Source: Porticoccaceae bacterium (GTDB taxonomy: Bacteria > Pseudomonadota > Gammaproteobacteria > Pseudomonadales > Porticoccaceae). From it: a DNA stretch of 5,733 nt. The stretch is from positions 1 through 5,733 of the forward strand of contig JASLVT010000098.1 of assembly GCA_030741175.1 (NCBI GenBank), given 5' to 3'. Position 1 is the first letter of the stretch, and every line of letters starts with the position of its first letter. The notes beneath the pieces were generated by a model. It had not been told where the DNA came from. It ran no database searches and worked only from the letters and a program-made list of their open reading frames with translations. This document shows positions 1 through 5,330 of the stretch, in pieces. The position numbers and the translations under genes are program-made.

Positions 1-275
1 GTTTTAAGGCCAATGCCAAAGGACTATTCAATCTTAGTGGTAATGTCTCAGAATGGGTCAATGATTATTATGACGTGCGCCCTCATCGCGGCGAGCCAAT
101 TATTGACCCAACCGGCCCTGAATCCAGTAACCGCCACGTTATCCGCGGCGCCAGCTGGGCACTTGGATCACGCACCGAATTGCGCCATAGTTACCGCGAT
201 GCTGGTGTCGACGCGCGTCTGGATGTAGGCTTTAGAATCGCCCGTTACGTGGACAGCCCGGGAAGTCAGCCATGA
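1..275 (+). CDS. C-terminal part of a SUMF1/FGE-sulfatase-fold protein (5' end outside window)
   Basis: Open from the left edge (first full codon at base 3) to TGA at 273-275, giving 90 residues. The motifs are those of the last third of the formylglycine-generating-enzyme fold in the usual order: GLFNLSGNVSEWVNDYY (family form GLxxMxGNVxEWxxDxY), then HVIRGASW, then RHSYRD, then a terminal DVGFRIAR. True FGE enzymes carry two copper-binding catalytic cysteines in this C-terminal part. This fragment has none, so aldehyde-forming activity is unlikely. Cysteine-free relatives of this fold serve as non-catalytic envelope proteins (GldJ/GldK of gliding bacteria) or other enzymes (PvdO). The stop overlaps the start of the next gene in ATGA, so the two are probably translated together. 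Signal peptide, lipobox and full length cannot be judged because the N-terminus is missing. The fold assignment is firm; the role is inferred only from the neighbouring envelope genes. Confidence 0.9.
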   Translation, partial: FKANAKGLFNLSGNVSEWVNDYYDVRPHRGEPIIDPTGPESSNRHVIRGASWALGSRTELRHSYRDAGVDARLDVGFRIARYVDSPGSQP

Positions 276-466
276 GATTTTGTTGCGTTATATTACTGTT
301 GCCAATAATGGCGCTAGCGCAAGAGTCTGTTGATACAGCCGAGGAGCAAACAGTACCGGCCACGAAAACACAGGAGCAGCAAGAAAACCAACCGGAGGAC
401 AGAGATTTTAAGCCCAGCGAGGAGATCTCAGAAGACTTCCCCGTACCTCTGCCATCAGATATATAA
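272..466 (+). CDS. Small secreted acidic peptide, unknown function
   Basis: This 64-residue protein starts at the ATG of an ATGA overlap with the SUMF1-like gene, behind a GGAAG at 261-265 (six-base spacing). Residues 1-16 look like a Sec signal peptide: R2, hydrophobic core CCVILLLPIM, then ALA before QE, the expected signal peptidase I site. The predicted mature part of about 48 residues is almost free of hydrophobic stretches, rich in Glu, Asp, Gln and Pro, with no cysteine and no recognisable domain; it should be disordered and strongly negative. It lies 19 bases before the ExbB-like gene. I do not recognise a family. A small periplasmic linker or adaptor of the neighbouring complex is possible but unproven. 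The signal peptide, the overlap and the Shine-Dalgarno-like site argue for a real gene rather than a chance ORF. Confidence 0.7.
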   Translation: MRFCCVILLLPIMALAQESVDTAEEQTVPATKTQEQQENQPEDRDFKPSEEISEDFPVPLPSDI

Positions 467-473
467 GTACAAT

Positions 474-478
474 AGGAA
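474..478 (+). promoter_or_regulatory. Ribosome binding site that fixes the ExbB-like gene start
   Basis: AGGAA lies seven bases before the ATG at 486. It supports that start over the in-frame upstream ATG at 330, which would add 52 polar residues and run through most of the preceding small gene. Confidence 0.75.
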
Positions 479-485
479 TAGCACC

Positions 486-1295
486 ATGAACAGTCCAACC
501 CATCGCGCAACCAACGAAATGTTTTTTCAGCTAGTCGCTCTGTTGCTATCAATCATTATTGTGCATACCGTCTTTGTCACTGTGGTGCGCCCCAATGCCG
601 AGAACACCATTCGCCACCATGCTGAAATGGCCGCAGCTGGCGAGGAGTATGAGGTGCCACGCTCATTTTTCATTGTTATTAAGGATCTGGAGCAGGAAGC
701 CTGTTTTATTCTGATGTTCTGGGCACTGGCCATCATGGGCTATAAAACTCGCACCAGTTTGCGCGAAAAAAATATGCTGGAGCGCCCCTTGATTTCAGTA
801 GCTGAGGGTTCCCGCGTATTGCCAGAGGATGCGGGGCAACTGGCGCGGCCATTGCAATCTCTGCCAGAGGAGCAGCGCAGTTATCTGTTGCCGCGAGCAT
901 TGCAGACCGCACTGACCAGATTTGAAGTCACCAATAGCGTCCAATTTGCCACTGAGGCAGTCAACAATGTCTGTGATACGGAAAATGATCGCCTTGACTC
1001 GGAACTATCGATGGTGCGTTATATCACTTGGGCTATTCCCTCCATCGGCTTTATTGGCACTGTGCGCGGTATCGGTGCGGCACTGGGTCAGGCGCATGAG
1101 GCAATGCAAGGTGATATCGCCGGTGTGACCAGCAGTCTTGGCGTGGCCTTTAACTCTACCTTTATCGCACTGCTGATCAGCATGGTCGTGATGTTTTTTA
1201 TGCATCAACTTCAACTGATTCAGGAGCGTCTGGTACTGGATTCCCACGCCTACTGTGAACATAAGCTGTTACGCTTTTTAAAAGCACCGCAATAG
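486..1295 (+). CDS. MotA/TolQ/ExbB-family proton channel protein
   Basis: This 269-residue inner-membrane protein has four likely membrane segments at about residues 13-35, 71-86, 178-200 and 214-238. The last two form the MotA/TolQ/ExbB signature: IPSIGFIGTVRGIGAAL (T192 matches the channel threonine of ExbB TM2) followed by SSLGVAFNSTFIALLIS (T225 matches the TM3 threonine). Family members form pentameric stators that use the proton motive force to move ExbD/TolR/MotB partners. Compared with ExbB and TolQ, the glutamate five residues before the last threonine is V220 here. The cytoplasmic loop (about 87-177) is polar and helical. No ExbD or TolR gene of ordinary form follows; instead two VWA proteins with an ExbD-like helix lie downstream and are the best candidates for partners. 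The family call is secure; the specific name (exbB, tolQ, motA) is not justified. Confidence 0.92.
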   Translation: MNSPTHRATNEMFFQLVALLLSIIIVHTVFVTVVRPNAENTIRHHAEMAAAGEEYEVPRSFFIVIKDLEQEACFILMFWALAIMGYKTRTSLREKNMLERPLISVAEGSRVLPEDAGQLARPLQSLPEEQRSYLLPRALQTALTRFEVTNSVQFATEAVNNVCDTENDRLDSELSMVRYITWAIPSIGFIGTVRGIGAALGQAHEAMQGDIAGVTSSLGVAFNSTFIALLISMVVMFFMHQLQLIQERLVLDSHAYCEHKLLRFLKAPQ

Positions 1296-1305
1296 TGAAA
1301 AAGCC

Positions 1306-2565
1306 ATGTCTGTCGCTGTCGTAGAACTCAATGACCTACATCTGTTGCTACGAACAGATCAGGGGATATTGCATAGCGAGCCCGGCTTTGCCCTGTTGAC
1401 TAAAACAGGCATTACAACCGGTGGAATCGCAAGGGCTAGCGCATGGCAACAGCCTCAGCACAGTTACAACCAGTACTGGCGGCAACTCAATCAGCAACCA
1501 TTGCCCAGCCAACAACAATGGGCACGTCATCATGCCGATATCGCCTTTGCTCAATTAAAGCAATTATTAGACACCGGTGGTTCACCTGAGGCCATTATTT
1601 TGGCGGTTCCCGGTAGCATTTCCGATGAGCAGTTATCGTTATTACTCGGATTGGCCAGCGCCATACCAGTGCAAGTCAGCGCCGTAATAGATAGTGCACT
1701 GGCTATCTGCGCACAGCAGACAGAGTCAACGCTGCTAGTGGAGATGCAATTGCATCAGACGCAGATCAGCCTAGTCGAACAGAGTGCAGGGACCAATAAT
1801 ATTAGCCACCAAGAAACGCTCCCTGATATGGGTATGATGCAACTGCACAATGCCGTCGCGCGCCATATCAGCGATCGACTTATCCAAGACTATCGCTATG
1901 ATCCACTGCACAGCTCGGAGACGGAGCAAGCCCTCTACGATCAACTGCCCGATTGGCTTACGCAACTGAGCCAGCAAGATAAACTCTCAATTAATCTGTC
2001 ATCGCCGCAGGGTGAGCTCAATCTTGTATTGAACCGAGATAATATTGCCGAATTATTTGAACAACGACTGAGCGGCCTGACTGCGCTGATTAAAAAATAC
2101 CACAAAGCCAAACTGTGCTTTTCTCACAGTGGTCGCGTTATTCCCGAATTAGCGAGCGCATTTGCTGACGCGCAAATCAGCCCTGAGGCTATAGGTCTGG
2201 ATAACTGCAACAAACTTCAGCAAGCTCTCTGTGATCAGCCCCTACAACGCATATGCCAGTTAAAGCTGTCGACTTCATCAATGGACGTTGCCAGCGAGAC
2301 CCGCCAAGCCAGCCATGTGCTGCATAACAATAGAGCCTACCCACTGCATGAACCGCTGAGCATTGAATGGCAAGATAATCAGCTCAGGCTAACCAATAAA
2401 CATAAAAAGGATGCAGCACTCATTATCCAGATGGTAAATCAACAGCTGGAAATACTGCACCAACAGAAAGACCTGCAGGTTAAATTACCACGCCACTGCC
2501 AGCCGGGAGAGCAACTGCAGATAGCTGATCAATACTTGCCTCTGATCGAGGTGAGCCATGTCTAG
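1306..2565 (+). CDS. Glutamine-rich Hsp70/actin-fold-like (ASKHA) protein, degenerate, with FHA-like tail
   Basis: A 419-residue protein with no signal peptide or membrane helix, so probably cytoplasmic. The start at 1306 lies 10 bases after the ExbB-like stop, with only a weak ribosome site. The layout resembles Hsp70-like ATPases: a short beta hairpin at 2-20 (SVAVVELNDLHLLLRTDQG); at 96-133 AIILAVPGSIS, DEQLSLLLGLA and VSAVIDSALA, matching the Hsp70 pattern VPAxFxxxQR...AGL...NEPxAA; a strand pair at 143-158 where phosphate-2 would lie; and at 270-285 CFSHSGRVIPELASAF in place of the adenosine motif GGxSRxPxV. The glycine-rich nucleotide-binding residues are largely lost, so ATP binding is doubtful. 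Residues about 335-419 have a beta-rich pattern resembling an FHA domain. Glutamine is very frequent. The gene sits between the channel and the VWA genes, hinting at regulation or assembly. The fold is inferred from pattern alone; a wholly different family remains possible. Confidence 0.6.
   Translation: MSVAVVELNDLHLLLRTDQGILHSEPGFALLTKTGITTGGIARASAWQQPQHSYNQYWRQLNQQPLPSQQQWARHHADIAFAQLKQLLDTGGSPEAIILAVPGSISDEQLSLLLGLASAIPVQVSAVIDSALAICAQQTESTLLVEMQLHQTQISLVEQSAGTNNISHQETLPDMGMMQLHNAVARHISDRLIQDYRYDPLHSSETEQALYDQLPDWLTQLSQQDKLSINLSSPQGELNLVLNRDNIAELFEQRLSGLTALIKKYHKAKLCFSHSGRVIPELASAFADAQISPEAIGLDNCNKLQQALCDQPLQRICQLKLSTSSMDVASETRQASHVLHNNRAYPLHEPLSIEWQDNQLRLTNKHKKDAALIIQMVNQQLEILHQQKDLQVKLPRHCQPGEQLQIADQYLPLIEVSHV
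2548..2554 (+). promoter_or_regulatory. Ribosome binding site of first VWA gene, inside the preceding gene
   Basis: GAGGTGA sits just before the ATG at 2558, within the last codons of the ASKHA-like gene. The two genes overlap by eight bases (ATGTCTAG), so translation is probably coupled. Confidence 0.8.
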
Positions 2566-3613
2566 AAAGCGCCGCAATGTCGCGTTTAGCCTATCATTTT
2601 TGGATATTATGGCCTGTGGTTTCGGCGCCGTAACATTGTTGTTTTTAATTTTGCGCCACAATGCAGTTGAAATTATCACGCCAGATAGCCAGTTGGCCGC
2701 AGAGGTCGACCTTATACAAATGGATATTCGCCAAGCTGAAGAAGAGAGAACTCAACTACTCAATAGCTTGGAAAAAATTCAACTGGAAATAGTGGAGGCG
2801 CAGGGCCTATCCGAGCGAGTACTCACTGACTTGCAAGAACAGGAGAATAGTATTCAGGCCGATCCCAATGATCTCGATAAACTGCGCCAACAGGTGGAGC
2901 AACTTGAAGCAGAAACCGCGCAGATGGAGGAAGTCGAATTTGGCGATAAAGTGCGCGAGTTTATTGGCGATGGCAATCGCCAGTATCTCACCGGACTGAA
3001 ACTCGGCGGCGAACGAGTACTGATACTGGTCGATGGCTCCGCTAGTATGCTTGCTGATACCGTGGTCAATGCAGTGCGTCGGCGCAATATGCCGGAGGAA
3101 CAAAAAAAGCAGTCGCCAAAATGGCAGTGGACATTGCGCACAGTTGAGTGGTTGTTAGCACAATTACCGCCCAGTAGTCGCTTTCAAATCTATTTATTTA
3201 ATACTGAGGCAAGCGTCGCGATTCCCGGCACCGAAGGTGAATGGCTAGATGCCGCAGACTCTCTGGCGTTAGAGCAAGCCGTGGATGCAGTCAAACAATT
3301 CAGTCCCAGTGCCGGTACCAGTTTAAGTAATGCTTTTGCCGCCATTGCCGATTTTGACAGTCGCCCAGATAATCTATTCTTGCTGACCGATGGCCTACCT
3401 ACACAGGGTAAGCAACCACCGAAAAAGTTTATGGTCAGTGGTGCGCAGCGACGTCAATTTTTTACCACAGCCATGGCTGAGCTCCCCCGCGGCGTGCCCA
3501 TCAATACTATTCTGTTCCCCATGGAGGGCGATCCGGAGGCCGCAGGGCTATTCTGGCAAACAGCGCTCGATACCAAAGGGGCATTTATTGCTCCATCGAG
3601 GGACTGGCCATGA
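2558..3613 (+). CDS. Membrane-anchored VWA-domain protein with ExbD-like helix, intact MIDAS
   Basis: This 351-residue protein starts with a basic tail (MSRKRR) and a single membrane helix at about 10-33 carrying SFLDIMACGFGAVTLL. D16 sits near the helix start, as in the ExbD/TolR helix, and C20 lies inside it. The positive-inside rule places the rest in the periplasm. Residues about 45-127 are a charged coiled coil. A von Willebrand A domain follows from about 152: RVLILVDGSASM gives the DxSxS metal site (D159, S161, S163), SPSAGTS supplies T254, and FLLTDGLPT supplies D278, so the metal-ion-dependent adhesion site is complete. Such domains usually bind protein partners through a metal ion. 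The C-terminus (NTILFPMEGDP to PSRDWP) completes the domain without a further module. The neighbours (ExbB-like channel and a second VWA gene) suggest a stator partner. Confidence 0.88.
   Translation: MSRKRRNVAFSLSFLDIMACGFGAVTLLFLILRHNAVEIITPDSQLAAEVDLIQMDIRQAEEERTQLLNSLEKIQLEIVEAQGLSERVLTDLQEQENSIQADPNDLDKLRQQVEQLEAETAQMEEVEFGDKVREFIGDGNRQYLTGLKLGGERVLILVDGSASMLADTVVNAVRRRNMPEEQKKQSPKWQWTLRTVEWLLAQLPPSSRFQIYLFNTEASVAIPGTEGEWLDAADSLALEQAVDAVKQFSPSAGTSLSNAFAAIADFDSRPDNLFLLTDGLPTQGKQPPKKFMVSGAQRRQFFTTAMAELPRGVPINTILFPMEGDPEAAGLFWQTALDTKGAFIAPSRDWP
3598..3603 (+). promoter_or_regulatory. Strong ribosome binding site in front of a 20-codon ORF
   Basis: GAGGGA lies six bases before the ATG at 3610, inside the last codons of the first VWA gene. 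The only reading frame it serves directly is the 20-codon ORF, because the next long gene starts 59 bases further on. Confidence 0.6.
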
Positions 3614-3672
3614 GTGCACGAAAATTGAAAGTGGTGCAATTGAAAGCACAACTATTGGGGGCGAACCAATGA
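3610..3672 (+). CDS. Possible 20-residue coupling ORF between the two VWA genes
   Basis: Reads MSARKLKVVQLKAQLLGANQ and fills the only sizeable gap in the cluster (55 bases). Its ATG overlaps the stop of the first VWA gene in ATGA (3610-3613), its TGA overlaps the start of the second VWA gene in ATGA (3669-3672), and a strong GAGGGA stands six bases upstream. The product would be basic, without membrane helix or known domain. It may serve as a translational relay that carries ribosomes from one VWA gene to the next, or be a real micro-protein, or a remnant of a longer gene. A chance arrangement is also possible for so short a frame; nothing in the peptide itself shows function. Confidence 0.4.
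   Translation: MSARKLKVVQLKAQLLGANQ
3623..3646 (+). repeat. Nine-base direct repeat AATTGAAAG, period 15
   Basis: AATTGAAAG occurs at 3623-3631 and exactly again at 3638-3646. The 15-base period keeps frame in the 20-codon ORF, where each copy encodes LK. A short GTGC/GCAC pair (3634-3637 with 3646-3649) could form a weak hairpin around the second copy. It may be no more than chance in a short AT-rich spacer. Confidence 0.5.
3657..3661 (+). promoter_or_regulatory. Ribosome binding site that fixes the second VWA gene start
   Basis: GGGGG lies seven bases before ATG 3669. This start leaves a protein opening directly on the basic tail and conserved helix. The frame is open back to an ATG at 3390, but that start would overlap the first VWA gene by over 220 bases. 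Confidence 0.6.
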
Positions 3673-4658
3673 AAAAGCAGCGCCGAGCATCACAGGAGGC
3701 GAGCATCTCATTTCTGGATGTGATCAGCTGTGGCTTTGGTGCCATTGTATTGTTATTGGTGATCGCCAAAGTCGGCGACCCATCGGCACTAGAAGAAGCT
3801 GAAAAACAATTATTTGGCTCAGTAAAAGACTATCAGCAGAGACTCTTCGATATTCGAGGAGAATCTGTCATTCTCGATGAACGGCTTAAATCTCGCCAAC
3901 AGCAGCTATCCGAACTATCGGAGCGTATTGCTCGCCTGAAGGCCAAGCTGGCCAGCGTAGCAAAACAGTCCAATCAGCTATCGCAATCACAGTCTCGCGA
4001 AAAAGAGCAGTTGCAACTGGTATTGCAGGTATTGACCGAAGAAATGGAGCGTCTACTGGGACCAGAATTTCAACAACAAAATCAGCTAATAGGCGGTATT
4101 CCTGCCGATAGTGATTATATTATTTTTGTGATCGACACCTCCGGCAGTATGCAGGCAGCGGCTTGGCAAAAAGTGCAGAAAGAGATGATTAATATTCTCG
4201 ATATCTACCCTGAGGTAAAAGGTCTGCAAGTGCTCAATGATATGGGCCAATATATGTTCGCGGCAGAAAAAGGCCAATGGATCGCAGATAGCCCCTCCAT
4301 GCGTACAAACATTATTAACAAACTATCAACTTGGGCGCCTTTTAGTAATTCAAGCCCAGTAGAGGGTATTAATGCTGCAATCCAAACATTTTATCGACCA
4401 GGCCGCAAAATCAGCATCTACACCTTGGGCGATGACTTTCAGGGGCGCTCTATTCGCAATGTAGTGCGAGCGATTGATAGTCTTAACAAGGCGCATCGCG
4501 GTGCCAATCGCTTGGTGCGGGTGCATGCCATTGGATTTCCGGTGCATTTTCCACCGGGCGGCACCCCCAGCGCCTCAGCGATTAAATTCGCTGCGCTGAT
4601 GCGGGAACTGAGTTATAACAATGGAGGAACCTTTATTGGCTTAAATAGCCTTAATTAA
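3669..4658 (+). CDS. Second membrane-anchored VWA-domain protein with ExbD-like helix, altered MIDAS
   Basis: A 329-residue protein built like the upstream VWA gene: basic tail (MKKQRR), one membrane helix at about 13-33 with SFLDVISCGFGAIVLLL (D17 and C21 at the shared motif positions), a coiled coil at about 40-130 rich in Q, E, K and R, and a VWA domain from about 148. YIIFVIDTSGSM provides the DxSxS metal motif (D156, S158, S160). The threonine position is occupied by serines in FSNSSPVEGI (about 225-234), and the usual TDG strand end reads YTLGDDFQG (251-259), so metal binding may differ. The family call is secure. Outside the helix and metal motif the two VWA proteins differ strongly, so they are old, specialised paralogues rather than a recent copy. 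Likely a heteromeric partner of the first VWA protein and of the ExbB-like channel (inference). Confidence 0.87.
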   Translation: MKKQRRASQEASISFLDVISCGFGAIVLLLVIAKVGDPSALEEAEKQLFGSVKDYQQRLFDIRGESVILDERLKSRQQQLSELSERIARLKAKLASVAKQSNQLSQSQSREKEQLQLVLQVLTEEMERLLGPEFQQQNQLIGGIPADSDYIIFVIDTSGSMQAAAWQKVQKEMINILDIYPEVKGLQVLNDMGQYMFAAEKGQWIADSPSMRTNIINKLSTWAPFSNSSPVEGINAAIQTFYRPGRKISIYTLGDDFQGRSIRNVVRAIDSLNKAHRGANRLVRVHAIGFPVHFPPGGTPSASAIKFAALMRELSYNNGGTFIGLNSLN

Positions 4659-4662
4659 AGGG
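4657..4662 (+). promoter_or_regulatory. Ribosome binding site of the first lipoprotein gene
   Basis: AAAGGG overlaps the stop codon of the second VWA gene and stands eight bases before ATG 4671. The alternative in-frame ATG at 4716 has only a GGG two bases upstream, so 4671 is preferred. Confidence 0.65.
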
Positions 4663-4670
4663 TAAAAACT

Positions 4671-5330
4671 ATGTTGATTAGAAAAATAACATATCAAAAT
4701 AGCAGTCGCAGGGCGATGAGGTTATTACTGACATTAGTCGGCCTCGCGATACTGGCCGGCTGTAGCTCCTCAGCCTCGGTACAAGTCGACCGCACTTTCC
4801 CCAGTGTATTGGCCAAACCCAAACCTATTTCTGCGAGCATCCTATTTACAGAAGAATTCTCCAACTATATCGCCCAGCCCAATGATAAAACCGTTATTGA
4901 TATGGGCTCAGCGCAAGTAAAGGTAATGAAAAACACCTTTACTGGCCTATTTAATGATGTCGAATTTATCACTAGCACGGATCAAATGACCAATGATAAT
5001 GGACTCATCATTACCCCCTCAGTGCGAGAAGTGCAGGTATCCACGCCCTCGGATAATTATCTGAATGTGTTTGAGGTATGGATTAAATACAATCTTGATA
5101 TCGAAGATACTGAGGGTGAACCCATTGTCAGTTGGTTTATGCCAGCCTATGGCAAAACTCCGGATGCCTTTATGGCCTCAAAACCCAAAGCTATTGAAGA
5201 GGCGTCGGTGATAGCTCTGCGCGATGCCGGCGCTAAGCTGATGTTGGATTTCTATCGCATCCCCGCAATCTATGGCTGGCTAAAAGAGCAGCAAAGAAAA
5301 GAACAGCAAAGGTTGGAGGAGTCACCATGA
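4671..5330 (+). CDS. Outer-membrane-type lipoprotein, unknown function
   Basis: This 219-residue protein has a lipoprotein signal: a long basic N-region (R4, K5, R13, R14, R17), hydrophobic LLLTLVGLAI, then lipobox LAGC with C31 as the lipidation site. S32 at position +2 rather than aspartate favours sorting to the outer membrane. A start at M16 (base 4716) would give a more usual signal length but has a poor ribosome site. The mature part is mixed alpha/beta; GLIITPSVREVQ, then FEVWIKYNLDIED, then PAYGK, and ASVIALRDAGAKLMLDFY near the end resemble small periplasmic auxiliary lipoproteins that build a strand-rich core closed by a helix. I cannot name a family. It ends in a charged tail with a tandem KEQQR repeat. 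It lies 12 bases after the second VWA gene and overlaps the next lipoprotein gene in ATGA, so it belongs to the same transcript. Confidence 0.85.
   Translation: MLIRKITYQNSSRRAMRLLLTLVGLAILAGCSSSASVQVDRTFPSVLAKPKPISASILFTEEFSNYIAQPNDKTVIDMGSAQVKVMKNTFTGLFNDVEFITSTDQMTNDNGLIITPSVREVQVSTPSDNYLNVFEVWIKYNLDIEDTEGEPIVSWFMPAYGKTPDAFMASKPKAIEEASVIALRDAGAKLMLDFYRIPAIYGWLKEQQRKEQQRLEESP
5283..5312 (+). repeat. Tandem 15-base repeat encoding KEQQR twice
   Basis: Two adjacent 15-base units (5283-5297 and 5298-5312) match at 13 of 15 bases and encode KEQQR-KEQQR at residues 205-214 of the lipoprotein. The unit number could vary between strains by slippage. The encoded tail is a charged helix end. Confidence 0.75.
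5315..5320 (+). promoter_or_regulatory. Strong ribosome binding site of the second lipoprotein gene
   Basis: GGAGGA, close to the ideal Shine-Dalgarno, lies six bases before ATG 5327 and within the final codons of the preceding lipoprotein gene. Confidence 0.85.

Noticed and set aside
330..485. Upstream in-frame start (ATG 330) for the ExbB-like gene, adding 52 residues
   Set aside because: The extension is polar, overlaps the signal-peptide gene in another frame, and ATG 486 has a better-placed AGGAA.
232..552. 106-residue antisense reading frame
   Set aside because: It lies opposite three better-supported genes, has no ribosome site or recognisable domain, and is explained as a shadow frame.
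486..1295. Zorya-type phage defence (ZorA-like channel)
   Set aside because: No ZorB with an OmpA-like domain, and no ZorC, ZorD or ZorE homologue is visible; the neighbours are VWA proteins and lipoproteins, which point to an envelope function.
2807..3141. Two overlapping antisense frames of about 95 residues opposite the first VWA gene
   Set aside because: Low-complexity translations with no motif; they mirror the coiled-coil coding sequence on the other strand.
3390..3668. Upstream start (ATG 3390) for the second VWA gene
   Set aside because: It would overlap the conserved C-terminal part of the first VWA gene by more than 220 bases, and the added residues show no domain; ATG 3669 opens directly on the basic tail and conserved helix.
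4640..4670. Possible terminator between the second VWA gene and the lipoprotein gene
   Set aside because: The sequence is AT-rich but has no GC stem followed by a T run; the genes are 12 bases apart and probably co-transcribed.
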